In this document: piece after piece, positions 27,884-37,847 of the stretch
Layout: each line of letters starts with the position of its first letter
How positions within the stretch are numbered: position 1 is the stretch's first letter
Assembly: GCA_937139405.1 (NCBI GenBank)
Contig: CAKZPV010000047.1
Coordinates: forward strand, 62,001 to 126,000
Direction: 5' to 3'
DNA from: an uncultured Nitrospirota bacterium
GTDB taxonomy: Bacteria; Nitrospirota; Nitrospiria; Nitrospirales; UBA8639
Length of the DNA stretch: 64,000 nt
Program-made: the position numbers and the translations under genes
Notes under the pieces: model-generated
Told to the model about the DNA's origin: nothing
The model's database searches: none
What the model saw: only the letters and a program-made list of their open reading frames with translations

Positions 27884-28963
27884 ATGGCTAATCTAACAAA
27901 GACAGAATTACGAGAAGGCGGCCTTCTCGGTCGATGGGAAGCGATCGCCAATAAATATGATACGTTCAATGACCAATTGACTGATCCAGCGGTGCTGGCC
28001 AATTCTTCTCTCTTAGTATCCCTGACAAAAGAACGGGCTGAGTTGGAGCCTATTGCCCAAATGTTTGGAGAACATCGTCGAGTTCTTGAGGAGATTGCCG
28101 AGGCTCAATTGATGGTGGAGGACCAACAGTTGGATTCTGATATGCGGCGATTAGCCGGTGAGGAATTGGAGGGTCTTGAATCTCGTCGAGAAAGTTTAGA
28201 AGCGCAGGTCGTTGAGCTTCTGTGCCCAGAAGACGAAGCGAACAATAAAAATTCATTCATTGAAATTCGTGCGGGAACCGGAGGCAGTGAGGCCGGCTTG
28301 TTTGCTGGAGATCTTTTGCGGATGTATATCAGATTTGCTGAAGCCAAAGGGTTGCGAACAGAACTTATGGAGTCCCACGAAACGGGGATAGGGGGCATCA
28401 AGGAGGCCGTCGTCTTGGTTGAGGGAAAAGGGGCATTTGGGTTTTTCAAGTATGAAAGTGGGGTGCACCGCGTTCAGCGTGTTCCGACTACTGAAGCCAA
28501 TGGACGGATTCATACATCGACAGCCACCGTTGCCGTCATGCCAGAAGTGGAAGAAGTTGATGTGCAAATTGATACGAAGGACTTGCGAATCGATACCTAT
28601 TGTTCATCTGGAGCTGGTGGACAGAGTGTGAATACGACGTATTCAGCAGTCCGGATTACTCATATCCCCACTGGTGTGGTGGTGACCTGTCAGGATGAGC
28701 GGTCTCAACTCAAGAATCGCACGAAAGCTATGCGAACGCTGAGGACGCGCATTGGAGATGCCGAGCGTGAAAAACAAGATGCCTCTATTGCCCAACAACG
28801 GAGGTCACAAGTTGGGACAGGGGAGCGCAGCGAAAAAATCCGCACGTACAATTTCCCACAAAATCGTCTGACCGACCATCGTATTGGGCTAACCTTGCAT
28901 AAACTCGATCGCGTTATGGAAGGCGATCTGGATGATTTAGTCAACGCGCTCAAAGCTCAGTAA
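27884..28963 (+). CDS. prfA: Peptide chain release factor 1
   Basis: About 359 aa. The in-frame ATG (VFMANLTK) is preferred to a TTG four codons earlier. RF1 recognises UAA and UAG stop codons and triggers hydrolysis of peptidyl-tRNA. The catalytic GGQ motif is in YCSSGAGGQSVNTTYSAVRITH. The Q is the target of PrmC, encoded next. C-terminal FPQNRLTDHRIGLTLHKLDRVMEGDLDDLV is conserved. It is part of the rho-rpmE-prfA-prmC-murA run. Confidence 0.97.
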   Translation: MANLTKTELREGGLLGRWEAIANKYDTFNDQLTDPAVLANSSLLVSLTKERAELEPIAQMFGEHRRVLEEIAEAQLMVEDQQLDSDMRRLAGEELEGLESRRESLEAQVVELLCPEDEANNKNSFIEIRAGTGGSEAGLFAGDLLRMYIRFAEAKGLRTELMESHETGIGGIKEAVVLVEGKGAFGFFKYESGVHRVQRVPTTEANGRIHTSTATVAVMPEVEEVDVQIDTKDLRIDTYCSSGAGGQSVNTTYSAVRITHIPTGVVVTCQDERSQLKNRTKAMRTLRTRIGDAEREKQDASIAQQRRSQVGTGERSEKIRTYNFPQNRLTDHRIGLTLHKLDRVMEGDLDDLVNALKAQ

Positions 28964-29031
28964 CGCATTTCAATAACCTTTCCCAATCGTTTGTCTTGTT
29001 TGTATTAGCTCCTGGTCTGTTGGAGGCCGTC

Positions 29032-29910
29032 ATGACTTTGTCCATTTCTTCTTCCCAATTATATCGTGAAGCGATTGATAGGCTGAACAAAGCTGGAATT
29101 GATAATGCTCAACGAGAAGCCTTATGGATTGTCGAAGAGGCTTTGGGCACAACCAGATTACGGCTTCTTAGTGATGAGGAGGATTCAATCGATCATGTGA
29201 CATACCAGGGAGTTATTTCCCTGCTGGAACGGCGGGCATCACGAGAGCCGTTGCAATATGTGTTAGAGAATCAGGATTTTTTTGGTCTGAGCATGGTCGT
29301 GAACCCTCATGTTCTGATTCCTCGACCCGAGTCAGAATTGCTGGTTGAAGAAGTAATTGCCAGGCTTGGCTCTCATTCACAACCAATTATTTGGGACGTA
29401 GGGACGGGCTCTGGGTGCTTAGCCATCAGTGTCGCGAAGGCTCTCAATAATGCGGTGGTAATTGCCTCAGATCGCTCTCTGTTAGCGTTACAGGTGGCAA
29501 GAATAAACGCAATGAAACATGGCGTTTCCTCGCGAATTTTATTGGTAGTCGGAGATCTTTTGGCCCCCTTGTTATCCAGCGGATTAGCAGGTAAAGTGAC
29601 GGCCATTATTGCAAACCTACCCTATATTTCCCACGAAGAATGGGATCGACTTTCTCCTGATGTCAAAGATTTTGAGCCGCGACTGGCTCTAGATGGAGGC
29701 CCCGACGGCTTGGATGTCTATCGGAGGTTGTTAGAAGAAGCTCCAGATGTCTTAGCGTCAGATGGGGTTGTGTATATGGAGATTGGTTTGGGACAAGCTG
29801 ATCCCCTATGTAAGGTGATCACCGGTTCAAAATTTTTCAAAGTAATAAAGGTTCAGCCTGATTTGCAGGATATTCCGCGAATGGTCTGTGTTCAACGAGT
29901 TGGTTGTTAA
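29032..29910 (+). CDS. prmC: Release factor glutamine methyltransferase
   Basis: About 292 aa from ATG 29032, preferred because TTGGAGG (29019-29025) precedes it; upstream codons are weaker. N5-methylates the GGQ glutamine of RF1/RF2 using SAM. Features: PLQYVLENQDFFGLSMVVNPHVLIPRPESELLVEEV, SAM loop WDVGTGSGCLAISVAK, and the substrate loop IIANLPYISHEEW. The last has NLPY in place of the canonical NPPY. The family also accepts other residues at the second position, so activity is likely. Downstream of prfA, spaced for coordinated expression. Confidence 0.93.
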   Translation: MTLSISSSQLYREAIDRLNKAGIDNAQREALWIVEEALGTTRLRLLSDEEDSIDHVTYQGVISLLERRASREPLQYVLENQDFFGLSMVVNPHVLIPRPESELLVEEVIARLGSHSQPIIWDVGTGSGCLAISVAKALNNAVVIASDRSLLALQVARINAMKHGVSSRILLVVGDLLAPLLSSGLAGKVTAIIANLPYISHEEWDRLSPDVKDFEPRLALDGGPDGLDVYRRLLEEAPDVLASDGVVYMEIGLGQADPLCKVITGSKFFKVIKVQPDLQDIPRMVCVQRVGC

Positions 29911-29928
29911 GGAAGCAGTAATAAATAT

Positions 29929-31194
29929 ATGGATCAGATTAAAATTATCGGCGGATCTCCATTACATGGTGTTGTCGAAATTGGCGGGGCTAAGAATGCC
30001 GCGCTCCCAATTTTGGCAGCGTCGTTATTAGGAGGCGGGGAATGTATTATCGACCATGTTCCTCAAGTTCGAGATCTCATCACGATGGCGAAACTCTTAG
30101 AGTTACTAGGGGTAAACGTGCAGACCGAGGGCGGTCGAGTCATGTTGGAGGCAAGCCACGTCCAATCCATTGAAGCTCCGTATGATTTAGTTAAAACCAT
30201 GCGTGCATCTATTTTAGCTCTTGGCCCGTTGCTCACACGTTTGGGAGAAGCGAAGGTTTCGTTGCCTGGTGGTTGTGCGATTGGAACCAGGCCCGTGAAT
30301 CTTCATCTCAAGGGATTGGCAATGATGGGTGCCGAGGTTCAGGTTGATCATGGGTATATTCATGCCAAAGCTCGTCGTTTGAAGGGAGCCCGAATCGATC
30401 TTGATTTTCCCACGGTAACCGGAACGGAGAATCTCATCATGGCCGCATGTTTAGCGGAAGGGACTACGAGTTTGCATCATGTTGCTCGTGAACCTGAAAT
30501 TGCAGATTTATGTGCATTTTTAACCAAACGAGGGGCCAAAATTTTGGGTGCAGGGACCGATACCATTACTATTGAGGGTGTCTCTGAGCTGCATGGTGCG
30601 AAGCATGAGGTCATGCCTGATCGTGTAGAAGCAGGTACCTTTGTCATGGCCGGTGCGATCACAGGCGGAGATATTACGGTGAAAGGCTGTGTCACAGATC
30701 ATTTAGGTAATGTGTTCACAAAAATACAGGAAATGGGCGTGGAACTGACAGAAAATTCCGATGGCAATGGAGTCCGAGTCCGTTGCTCGGCTCCACTCAA
30801 AGCTGTTGAAGTGAAAACCTTGCCCTACCCGGGGTTCCCGACCGATTTACAGGCTCAGATGATGGCCTTGATGTCTGTGGCCGAAGGCACGAGTATTCTC
30901 ACGGAAACCATTTTCGAAGGCCGGTTTTTGCATGTCCCAGAACTCCATCGTATGGGCGCCTCCATTGAAATTGATGGGCCTCATGCTGTCGTCAAAGGTA
31001 CTGCGTCACTCACCGGAGCAGAGGTGATGGCCTCAGACCTTCGTGCAAGTGCTGGGCTCGTTCTGGCTGGGTTAGCCGCTGAGGGAGAAACGACTGTTTC
31101 ACGGGTGTATCATTTAGATCGTGGGTATGAACGTTTGGAAGAAAAGTTTGGAACGTTGGGTGCGCAGGTGCAACGGGTTCGAGAAGTTGTATGA
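29929..31194 (+). CDS. murA: UDP-N-acetylglucosamine 1-carboxyvinyltransferase
   Basis: 421 aa. Transfers enolpyruvyl from PEP to UDP-GlcNAc, first committed step of peptidoglycan synthesis (cytoplasm). K22-N23 (GGAKNAALPIL) and the catalytic Cys 116 loop (LPGGCAIGTRPVNLHL) are present, so it should be sensitive to fosfomycin in the usual way. ATG 29929. The stop overlaps the hisG start by four bases (ATGA), coupling murA to the his genes. Confidence 0.97.
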   Translation: MDQIKIIGGSPLHGVVEIGGAKNAALPILAASLLGGGECIIDHVPQVRDLITMAKLLELLGVNVQTEGGRVMLEASHVQSIEAPYDLVKTMRASILALGPLLTRLGEAKVSLPGGCAIGTRPVNLHLKGLAMMGAEVQVDHGYIHAKARRLKGARIDLDFPTVTGTENLIMAACLAEGTTSLHHVAREPEIADLCAFLTKRGAKILGAGTDTITIEGVSELHGAKHEVMPDRVEAGTFVMAGAITGGDITVKGCVTDHLGNVFTKIQEMGVELTENSDGNGVRVRCSAPLKAVEVKTLPYPGFPTDLQAQMMALMSVAEGTSILTETIFEGRFLHVPELHRMGASIEIDGPHAVVKGTASLTGAEVMASDLRASAGLVLAGLAAEGETTVSRVYHLDRGYERLEEKFGTLGAQVQRVREVV

Positions 31195-31862
31195 GTGAAG
31201 GCGTTACCATTGCTCTTTCAAAGGGGAAACTTTTGCCGCCGACGCTCGCCTTGTTTCGGCAAGCCGGATATTCGGCCTATTACGTTGATGAGGGTGATCG
31301 CCGGTTGATTTTGGAATATCCTGATCATGGTCATCGGGTTCTTATTGTCCGTCCGAGTGATGTGCCGGTTTACGTAGAATATGGCGCGGCTGATTTGGGC
31401 GTGGTGGGGAAGGATGTGTTGTTAGAGCAAAGTCCTGATGTCTATGAGCCAGTGGATCTTGGTTTAGGAGTCTGTAAACTCGTTGTTGCCAAACCGAAAG
31501 GTCAAACCCCAATTCAACGGTTATCTTCTAAGCTGAGAGTCGCGACGAAATATCCCAATATCACCGAGCGGTTTTTTAATCAACAAGGGTTACCCGTCGA
31601 ATTGATTAAATTATATGGGTCCATTGAGTTAGCACCTTTAGTTGGTTTAGCTGATCGGATTGTGGATTTGGTAGAAACTGGGGGAACACTCAAAGCCAAT
31701 AACCTTGTGGAAGAAGAGGTCATCGCCTGGTCATCGGCCCGCTTAATTGTGAACCGAGCCAGTTTGAAAATGAAACATGCCGCGGTGACGGCAGTGATCA
31801 GCCGGATTAAAAAACAAGTGACGAAGGACAGGGCACCGAAAGGCGGAAGAAAGGGGCGCTGA
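31191..31862 (+). CDS. hisG: ATP phosphoribosyltransferase, short form
   Basis: 223 aa. First step of histidine synthesis, condensing ATP and PRPP. VTIALSKGKLLPPTLALFRQAGY and ETGGTLKANNLVEEEVI (PRPP-binding) are conserved. The chain ends after the catalytic domains and lacks the regulatory C-terminal domain, so this is the short HisG that needs HisZ, a histidyl-tRNA synthetase-like subunit. hisZ is not in the window. ATG overlaps murA stop; hisD begins 2 bp downstream. Confidence 0.95.
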   Translation: MSEGVTIALSKGKLLPPTLALFRQAGYSAYYVDEGDRRLILEYPDHGHRVLIVRPSDVPVYVEYGAADLGVVGKDVLLEQSPDVYEPVDLGLGVCKLVVAKPKGQTPIQRLSSKLRVATKYPNITERFFNQQGLPVELIKLYGSIELAPLVGLADRIVDLVETGGTLKANNLVEEEVIAWSSARLIVNRASLKMKHAAVTAVISRIKKQVTKDRAPKGGRKGR

Positions 31863-31864
31863 GA

Positions 31865-33148
31865 GTGAAAATTTTTTCTTGGAAAGATCCTCGTTTTGAC
31901 AAGATAGTAGAGGCTGTATGTCAGCGAGCGACCCAAAAAAATAGCAAAGTTGAACAATTGGTCCGAAAAATTTTGGACGACGTGCGTCGCGAAGGCGATA
32001 AGGCGGTTCAACGTTTTACCTGGAAGTTTGATCGGATTCGGATCCGCCCTAACCAATTACGAGTAACCCCGAAAGAGATTCAAGAAGCCTATGCTGTCCT
32101 TCCTAAGGCTGATACCGCGGCGCTCAAATATGCCGCTCGACGCATTCGAACGTTTCATCGACGACAACGACGGTCGACATGGACGTACCGAAAGGACGGG
32201 ATTCAACTAGGGCAAATGATCACGCCGCTTGATGCGGTGGGGATCTATGTTCCTGGAGGCAAAGCGGTCTATCCTTCATCGGTGTTGATGAACACCATCC
32301 CAGCCAAAGTCGCGGGAGTTGGTCGTGTGGTAATGTGTACCCCGACGCCGTCAGGTGCTATTCATCCTTCTCTATTGGTTGCTGCCGATATTGCCGGGGT
32401 TGATGAAATCTATCGAGTAGGGGGCGTACAAGCCATTGGGGCATTAGCTTTTGGGACTTCCAGTATTTGCCCTGTGGATAAAATCGTCGGCCCGGGGAAT
32501 GTGTACGTGGCGACAGCCAAGCGGCTTGTCTATGGTCAGGTAGATATTGATATGATTGCAGGTCCAAGCGAACTCCTCGTTTTAGCCGATTCAACAAGCA
32601 ATCCACGTCATGTTGCAGCGGATCTGTTGTGTGAGGCTGAGCATGATGAGGAGGCTTGTGTCTATCTCGTGACGACCTCATTGGCCTTAGCCAAACGAAC
32701 GGTCAAAGAGGTGAATCGCCAATTGAGTGAGTTAACTCGACAAGAGATTGCCTCTCATTCGGTTGGGACTCATGCCGTGGCATTTGTGGTCAAAACCGTA
32801 AAAGAGGGATTTGTCTTAGCAAATCAGATTGCGCCCGAACATCTTTCATTGAATATGAAAAAGGCGGTCGACTATCTTCCCCGTGTTCGCCATGCTGGAG
32901 CAATTTTTGTCGGGCGCTATACACCACCGGCTGTGGCTGATTATGTCGCAGGCCCCAATCATGTGTTGCCAACCGGGGGAAGTGCGAGGTTTTTTTCTAG
33001 TTTAGGTGTTGATGAATACGTCAAGCGAAGTAATGTCGTCTCCTATTCACAAGCGGCATTGCTCAAAGCTAAACGCGCTGTAATGCGTCTTGCCGCCTTG
33101 GAGGGGTTTGACGCGCACGGTCAATCCATGGAGAGTCGATGGACATGA
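31865..33148 (+). CDS. hisD: Histidinol dehydrogenase
   Basis: 427 aa with a GTG start 2 bp after hisG. Oxidises L-histidinol to L-histidine with NAD+ and zinc, the last two steps. [69 protein letters not shown] and [12 protein letters not shown] (metal/catalytic region), [15 protein letters not shown] all belong to HisD. Overlaps hisB by 10 bp. Confidence 0.97.
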   Translation: MKIFSWKDPRFDKIVEAVCQRATQKNSKVEQLVRKILDDVRREGDKAVQRFTWKFDRIRIRPNQLRVTPKEIQEAYAVLPKADTAALKYAARRIRTFHRRQRRSTWTYRKDGIQLGQMITPLDAVGIYVPGGKAVYPSSVLMNTIPAKVAGVGRVVMCTPTPSGAIHPSLLVAADIAGVDEIYRVGGVQAIGALAFGTSSICPVDKIVGPGNVYVATAKRLVYGQVDIDMIAGPSELLVLADSTSNPRHVAADLLCEAEHDEEACVYLVTTSLALAKRTVKEVNRQLSELTRQEIASHSVGTHAVAFVVKTVKEGFVLANQIAPEHLSLNMKKAVDYLPRVRHAGAIFVGRYTPPAVADYVAGPNHVLPTGGSARFFSSLGVDEYVKRSNVVSYSQAALLKAKRAVMRLAALEGFDAHGQSMESRWT

Positions 33149-33747
33149 GTCAAAAATCTGTTCCCAGATCTGCCTCAAAAGAACGAACAACTGCCGAAAC
33201 CGCCATTCGCGTACAATGGGTCCTTGATGGAGCAGGTCAAAATACCATTCAGACTTCGATTCCCTTCTTGGATCATATGCTCAATCTCTTAGGGAAACAT
33301 GGATTTTTTGACCTTGTGGTTGAAGCCAAAGGGGATATTGAGATTGATGATCACCATACAATCGAGGATATTGGTATCGTTATGGGCCAGGTACTGAATC
33401 AAGCGTTGGGGGGAAAAGAAGGTATTGCACGCTTTGGATTTGCCTCCGTGCCATTGGATGAAACCTTGGCACAGGTGACCGTTGATTTGAGTGGTCGTCC
33501 CTATCTGGTCTACAACGTGTCATTACCGACTCGGTACATTAAGTCATTTGATTTGGGTCTCTTTGAAGATTTCTTTCAGGCCTTTGTGAGTCAGGGAGGA
33601 CTCAATCTTCATGTGAATGTTATCTATGGGCGGAATCCACACCATATTATGGAGGCGGTGTTTAAAGCTTTAGCGAAGGCCTTGGATCAAGCCGTCAGAC
33701 GAGAAGATCGGATTTCAGGGGTGTTGTCCACGAAAGGCTTGTTGTAA
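33139..33747 (+). CDS. hisB: Imidazoleglycerol-phosphate dehydratase
   Basis: 202 aa monofunctional enzyme, without the phosphatase domain of the enterobacterial fusion. Dehydrates imidazole glycerol phosphate. Metal-binding His motifs DHHTIED and the [13 protein letters not shown] and [17 protein letters not shown] blocks are present. ATG at 33139, or ATG 33145 two codons on. Overlaps hisD. Confidence 0.96.
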   Translation: MDMSQKSVPRSASKERTTAETAIRVQWVLDGAGQNTIQTSIPFLDHMLNLLGKHGFFDLVVEAKGDIEIDDHHTIEDIGIVMGQVLNQALGGKEGIARFGFASVPLDETLAQVTVDLSGRPYLVYNVSLPTRYIKSFDLGLFEDFFQAFVSQGGLNLHVNVIYGRNPHHIMEAVFKALAKALDQAVRREDRISGVLSTKGLL

Positions 33748-33793
33748 TTTTGGTTAACGTTGGGGTTAAGTAGCGGAATAAGTTAGGGCAAGC

Positions 33794-34414
33794 ATGATCG
33801 CTATTCTTGATTATGGCATGGGCAACCTTCGCAGCGTGCAAAAAGGGTTTGAACGCATTGGTCATGAAGCCGTGGTCACGCGGGACCCTGCGGCCATTGA
33901 TCGAGCCAGTCATGTGGTGTTGCCTGGTGTGGGGGCTTTTGGCGATTGTATGGCGAATGTGACTCGTTTTGGCCTCGTGGATCCCATTCATCGGGCCATT
34001 CAAGCCGGTAAACCTTTTTTGGGGATTTGTGTGGGTTTTCAACTGTTGTTTACCGAAAGTGAAGAATTCGGATCTCATAAGGGGCTAGGTCTCTTGCCAG
34101 GAAAAGTCAAAGCGATTCCTTTGCCTAAGGATGTGGCAGCCTCCTACAAAATTCCTCACATGGGGTGGAATACGATTCACATCGAGAAGCCGGCCCCTCC
34201 CTTGCAGAATATCGATCCAGAGTCCTATGTATATTTTGTCCATTCCTATTATGTCGAACCCGCCGCTCAAGAGCTGGTCAGTACGCGAACAGACTATGGA
34301 GTGTCCTTTGCGAGCAGTGTGTGGAAAGACAATATTTTTGCCACACAATTTCATCCTGAAAAAAGTCAGGCTGTTGGGTTGCAAGTCTTGAAGAACTTTG
34401 GTGAGTGGCAATGA
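33794..34414 (+). CDS. hisH: Imidazole glycerol phosphate synthase glutaminase subunit
   Basis: 206 aa class I glutamine amidotransferase. Supplies ammonia to HisF, encoded at 35962. MIAILDYGMGNLRSVQKGFERIG, PGVGAFGDCM, the nucleophile Cys 79 (FLGICVGFQLLF) and the His-Glu of the triad (TQFHPEKSQ) are visible. 46 bp after hisB. Its stop overlaps the following lipoprotein ATG. Confidence 0.96.
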   Translation: MIAILDYGMGNLRSVQKGFERIGHEAVVTRDPAAIDRASHVVLPGVGAFGDCMANVTRFGLVDPIHRAIQAGKPFLGICVGFQLLFTESEEFGSHKGLGLLPGKVKAIPLPKDVAASYKIPHMGWNTIHIEKPAPPLQNIDPESYVYFVHSYYVEPAAQELVSTRTDYGVSFASSVWKDNIFATQFHPEKSQAVGLQVLKNFGEWQ

Positions 34415-35193
34415 GACGTCTTGTTTTACGTGCGAGGAAAATGGCCCAAGAATGTCGTATGAGTTTTGTCCTAGTCGGAATAATGGGATGGTCTCTTTTT
34501 TCCCTCGGATGCGTTCCTTCGAAGGTTCAGGTCCAAGCTGCTCGACAATTTAATCCTTCGGCTATTTCTAGCATTGCGATCGTCCCATTCCAGGCGCTTC
34601 AGGCTCCTCAATGGAGTTATGGCCAATCGCGAGAGGGCGTGCGAGATCCAGAAGAAATCCGTACACAATTTCGATTGCCGGGTGCTGATCAAGTGCGTTC
34701 ATCTGATTCGTCGCACGATCGCTATTCTGTGTCTGACACGGCAGCGAAATTTATTACATCACGGGTTGAATCTGTTCTTCGCGCTCGCCCAGCCTTGCAG
34801 GTGATTGGGGTCAGTGAATCTGTTTCTGCACTTCCCTCAGGTGATGAGCAAGGCGCATCTTTGCGAACATTGGCCAAAGAGGTTGGGGCTCGGTTGAACG
34901 TGGATGGTGTCTTAATGGGTAAGGTTCGGACGTACCGTGAACGTGAAGGAACTAGAATGGGAGCGAAGCCAGCTGCGGTAGGATTTGAAATATTTTTGGT
35001 TCAGCCGTCAGATGGAACGGTATTGTGGAAGGGGGATTTTTTTGAAGAACAAAAACCCCTGAATCAGGATGTTGTGGGATTTTTTGAAAAAAGTGGAGGG
35101 TTTGTGACAGCTCGAGAACTTTCAGAATTAGGCGTAGAAAAAGTACTGGAGACCTTTCCCGTCGGGAAAGCAGCCCCTCCTGTTCGTGAGTGA
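34411..35193 (+). CDS. Lipoprotein inserted in the his operon
   Basis: 260 aa from ATG 34411, which overlaps the hisH stop (ATGA). The N-terminal segment VLVGIMGWSLFSLGC has a lipobox (SLGC), after a basic leader. The body contains AISSIAIVPFQAL, a Ser/Asp-rich loop, then LRTLAKEVGARLNVDGVLMGKVRTYREREG and GFEIFLVQPSDGTVLWKGDFFEEQKPLNQD, the layout of CsgG/LpoB-like or DUF799-type periplasmic lipoproteins. It has no evident link to histidine synthesis, but coupling to hisH is tight. Function unknown. Confidence 0.72.
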   Translation: MRRLVLRARKMAQECRMSFVLVGIMGWSLFSLGCVPSKVQVQAARQFNPSAISSIAIVPFQALQAPQWSYGQSREGVRDPEEIRTQFRLPGADQVRSSDSSHDRYSVSDTAAKFITSRVESVLRARPALQVIGVSESVSALPSGDEQGASLRTLAKEVGARLNVDGVLMGKVRTYREREGTRMGAKPAAVGFEIFLVQPSDGTVLWKGDFFEEQKPLNQDVVGFFEKSGGFVTARELSELGVEKVLETFPVGKAAPPVRE

Positions 35194-35221
35194 TGGTGGT
35201 TATTTCAAAAGATAAACTCCG

Positions 35222-35968
35222 ATGTTGTTGATTCCAGCAATCGATTTAAAAGACGGTAAATGTGTTCGCTTGCGACAAGGCGAAATGAGCCAGGTTACCC
35301 GATATTCAGATGATCCAGTTGGGATGGCTGAACATTGGCAAGATCTTGGTGCACCGTATCTACATATTGTGGATTTAGATGGGGCAGTGGAAGGTTCTCC
35401 GAAACACTTGTCTCAGATTGAAGCGATTGCCAAGAAATTAACCATTCCAATTCAAGTTGGTGGCGGTATTCGAAATGAGTTAACGGTTCAAGCGTATCGA
35501 TCGAGTGGAGTTGATCGGGTTGTAGTGGGAACGGCGGCCTTACAAGATGCAAAATTTTTGGCAACGATTGCTCTGCAATATCCACAAAAAATTATTGTGG
35601 GGATTGATGTGAGGCAAGGTCTTGTGGCTGTCCACGGGTGGACGACTGTCTCCACATTGACTGCCGGACAAGTGTTTGACTCTCTGAAAGATCTCCCATT
35701 AGGTGGCATAGTCTTTACGGATATCTCTAGAGATGGCATGTTGAACGGCCCTAATATTACCGCGTTGCGAGAGGCTGCGGAAACTGCACCGGTTCCGGTT
35801 ATTGCATCTGGTGGAGTTACCGCGTTAGAGGATATTAAGGCGATTCAAGAAATTGGCAACAATATTTCTGGTGTGATTATTGGGAAAGCCCTGTACGAAG
35901 GAGCCTTGGATTTCAAAGCGGCCTTGGCAATCGTCCATGGCGCCGAGGATGCTCGGACGTCATGTTGA
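35222..35968 (+). CDS. hisA: Phosphoribosylformimino-5-aminoimidazole carboxamide ribotide isomerase
   Basis: 248 aa beta/alpha-barrel. Isomerises ProFAR to [25 protein letters not shown] with catalytic Asp 8, [31 protein letters not shown] (second catalytic Asp) and [13 protein letters not shown] are present. Overlaps hisF by 7 bp. Confidence 0.96.
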   Translation: MLLIPAIDLKDGKCVRLRQGEMSQVTRYSDDPVGMAEHWQDLGAPYLHIVDLDGAVEGSPKHLSQIEAIAKKLTIPIQVGGGIRNELTVQAYRSSGVDRVVVGTAALQDAKFLATIALQYPQKIIVGIDVRQGLVAVHGWTTVSTLTAGQVFDSLKDLPLGGIVFTDISRDGMLNGPNITALREAAETAPVPVIASGGVTALEDIKAIQEIGNNISGVIIGKALYEGALDFKAALAIVHGAEDARTSC

Positions 35969-36759
35969 CCAAGCGGATTATACCCTGTCTGGATGTTAAA
36001 GATGGACGTGTGGTCAAAGGCGTCTCGTTTGTGAATCTGCGTGATGCGGGAGATCCAGTTCATGTTGCTCAGGTCTATGATGGTGAAGGTGCGGATGAGC
36101 TGTGTTTTTTAGACATTACGGCCTCGCATGAAAAACGAGATACTATTTTGGATGTTGTGGTCCGGACGGCAGAGCAGGTCTTTATGCCATTAACGGTTGG
36201 TGGGGGTATTCGCACATTAGAAGATATTCGTCGATTATTGGAAGCTGGCGCAGATAAAGTGAGCATTAATACGGCTGCTGTTCAAGAACCGGCATTTGTG
36301 AAAGCCGCGGCCACACGCTTTGGCTCTCAATGCATTGTCGTGGCCATTGATGCCAAATGTGTGTCGAGTTGTGATGGTGATGTTCAAGAATGGGAAGTCT
36401 TTACGCATGGCGGCCGAAATGCTACAGGCTTGGATGCTGTTTGTTGGGCCCAGCGGATGATGGATTTTGGGGCCGGAGAAATCCTGCTTACGAGTATGGA
36501 TCAGGACGGGACGAAGGATGGCTATGATTTGCCGTTGACCGCCGCAATATCTGATGCGGTCACGATTCCTGTTATTGCCTCTGGCGGAGCCGGGACGTTA
36601 CCTCATTTGTATGAGGCGTTTACCCTGGGGAAGGCCGATGCGGTGTTAGCGGCCTCTATTTTTCATTTTCAAACATATTCTATTGGGCAAGCCAAATCTT
36701 TTTTGTCCGAGCAGGGGATTCCCATGCGACCCGGGACTATACCCGTTTCGATGGTTTAA
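35962..36759 (+). CDS. hisF: Imidazole glycerol phosphate synthase cyclase subunit
   Basis: 265 aa beta/alpha-barrel. With HisH makes IGP and [28 protein letters not shown] with Asp 11, [47 protein letters not shown] and [16 protein letters not shown] with the second catalytic Asp. Begins inside the end of hisA; hisIE begins 5 bp later. Confidence 0.97.
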   Translation: MLTKRIIPCLDVKDGRVVKGVSFVNLRDAGDPVHVAQVYDGEGADELCFLDITASHEKRDTILDVVVRTAEQVFMPLTVGGGIRTLEDIRRLLEAGADKVSINTAAVQEPAFVKAAATRFGSQCIVVAIDAKCVSSCDGDVQEWEVFTHGGRNATGLDAVCWAQRMMDFGAGEILLTSMDQDGTKDGYDLPLTAAISDAVTIPVIASGGAGTLPHLYEAFTLGKADAVLAASIFHFQTYSIGQAKSFLSEQGIPMRPGTIPVSMV

Positions 36760-36764
36760 AGAGG

Positions 36765-37457
36765 ATGAGTCAACCATCTGAAATGACCGGACCACAATTT
36801 GATGGGCAGGGACTGATCCCATGTGTTGTCCAGGATTGGTTGGACGGTACGGTCTTAATGGTAGGCTTTATGAATCAGGAAGCTTGGGCTCTGACTCAAC
36901 AGACCCAATTGGTTCATTTTTGGAGCCGATCCCGCAAAGAGCTTTGGAGAAAAGGGGAGACCTCAGGGCATGAGTTGCAACTGAAGGAAGTCTTTCTTGA
37001 TTGCGATCAAGATACGGTGTTGGTAAAAGCCCAACCTATTGGCCCAACTTGTCATACGGGTAGCCGGTCTTGTTTTTTTTCGCGCGTCTTTCCAAATTCT
37101 GAGGCAGACCTACCAAGGCTAGAAGGAACAAACGCTGGCGGCATACCCCAACGGTTGTATGAAATGGTGTCGCATCGAAAGACTCATCCCAGTTCTGAAT
37201 CCTATATGTCGAAATTGCTGCAAGGAGATGTTGATCGGATTTTAAAGAAAGTGGTTGAAGAGGCCGGGGAAGTTGTGCTGGCCGGAAAAAATGAGAATCG
37301 AGAAGAGATTATCTACGAGATGGCAGATTTATGGTTTCATTCCTTGGTTATGCTCGGACGTTATTCGATTCCTCCAGAAGAAATCTATCAAGAGCTGGGT
37401 AAACGATTTGGAAAGACAGGGATTCGACCAACAGACGGTGAGGTTTCTCGTGGCTGA
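36765..37457 (+). CDS. hisIE: Bifunctional phosphoribosyl-AMP cyclohydrolase / phosphoribosyl-ATP pyrophosphatase
   Basis: 230 aa. The N-terminal HisI domain has HFWSRSRKELWRKGETSGH and zinc ligands (DCDQDTVL, PTCHTG, CFF). The C-terminal HisE domain (SYMSKLLQGDVDRILKKVVEEAGEVVLAGKNENREEIIYEMADLWFHSLVML) is an all-helical pyrophosphatase. Together they carry out steps 2 and 3. ATG at 36765. Overlaps the HIT gene by 8 bp. Confidence 0.96.
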   Translation: MSQPSEMTGPQFDGQGLIPCVVQDWLDGTVLMVGFMNQEAWALTQQTQLVHFWSRSRKELWRKGETSGHELQLKEVFLDCDQDTVLVKAQPIGPTCHTGSRSCFFSRVFPNSEADLPRLEGTNAGGIPQRLYEMVSHRKTHPSSESYMSKLLQGDVDRILKKVVEEAGEVVLAGKNENREEIIYEMADLWFHSLVMLGRYSIPPEEIYQELGKRFGKTGIRPTDGEVSRG

Positions 37458-37794
37458 ATGTATTTTTTGCCAAATCGTTAGCGGAGCGATTCCCACGAAG
37501 AAAATTTATGAAGATAAACAAGTTGTAGCCTTTGACGATATCAATCCACAAGCATCGGTCCATATGTTAGTCATCCCTAAGCGGCATGTAGTGTCATTAG
37601 ATGAGACACAAGATTCGGATGCCCCACTATTGGGAGAACTGATGGTTGTATGCGCAAAAATGGCCAGAGAACGAGGTCTTGCGGAAAGCGGATATCGTGT
37701 TGTGGCGAACACAGGACGGGAGGCAGGGCAGACTGTGTTTCATCTTCACCTACATGTACTGGGAGGGCGCTCGTTTGCATGGCCACCGGGATAA
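37450..37794 (+). CDS. HIT family nucleotide-binding protein
   Basis: 114 aa from GTG 37450, chosen because GAGG lies at 37440-37443 and the product then begins VAECIFCQIVSGAIPTKKIYED, the normal family N-terminus. The histidine triad HLHLHVLGG and zinc-type CIFC are present. Hydrolyses nucleoside phosphoramidates or related mononucleotides (HinT-like). It ends the his-linked set; dnaG follows after 53 bp. Confidence 0.93.
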   Translation: MAECIFCQIVSGAIPTKKIYEDKQVVAFDDINPQASVHMLVIPKRHVVSLDETQDSDAPLLGELMVVCAKMARERGLAESGYRVVANTGREAGQTVFHLHLHVLGGRSFAWPPG

Positions 37795-37847
37795 CGTTCT
37801 TGAAAGGGGGGTTGTGCATTTCTACATTTGATTGAGGTGTTCAGATT

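Noticed and set aside
37255-37449. Long N-terminal extension of the HIT gene
   Set aside because: It only mirrors hisIE in another frame; GTG 37450 has a proper ribosome site.
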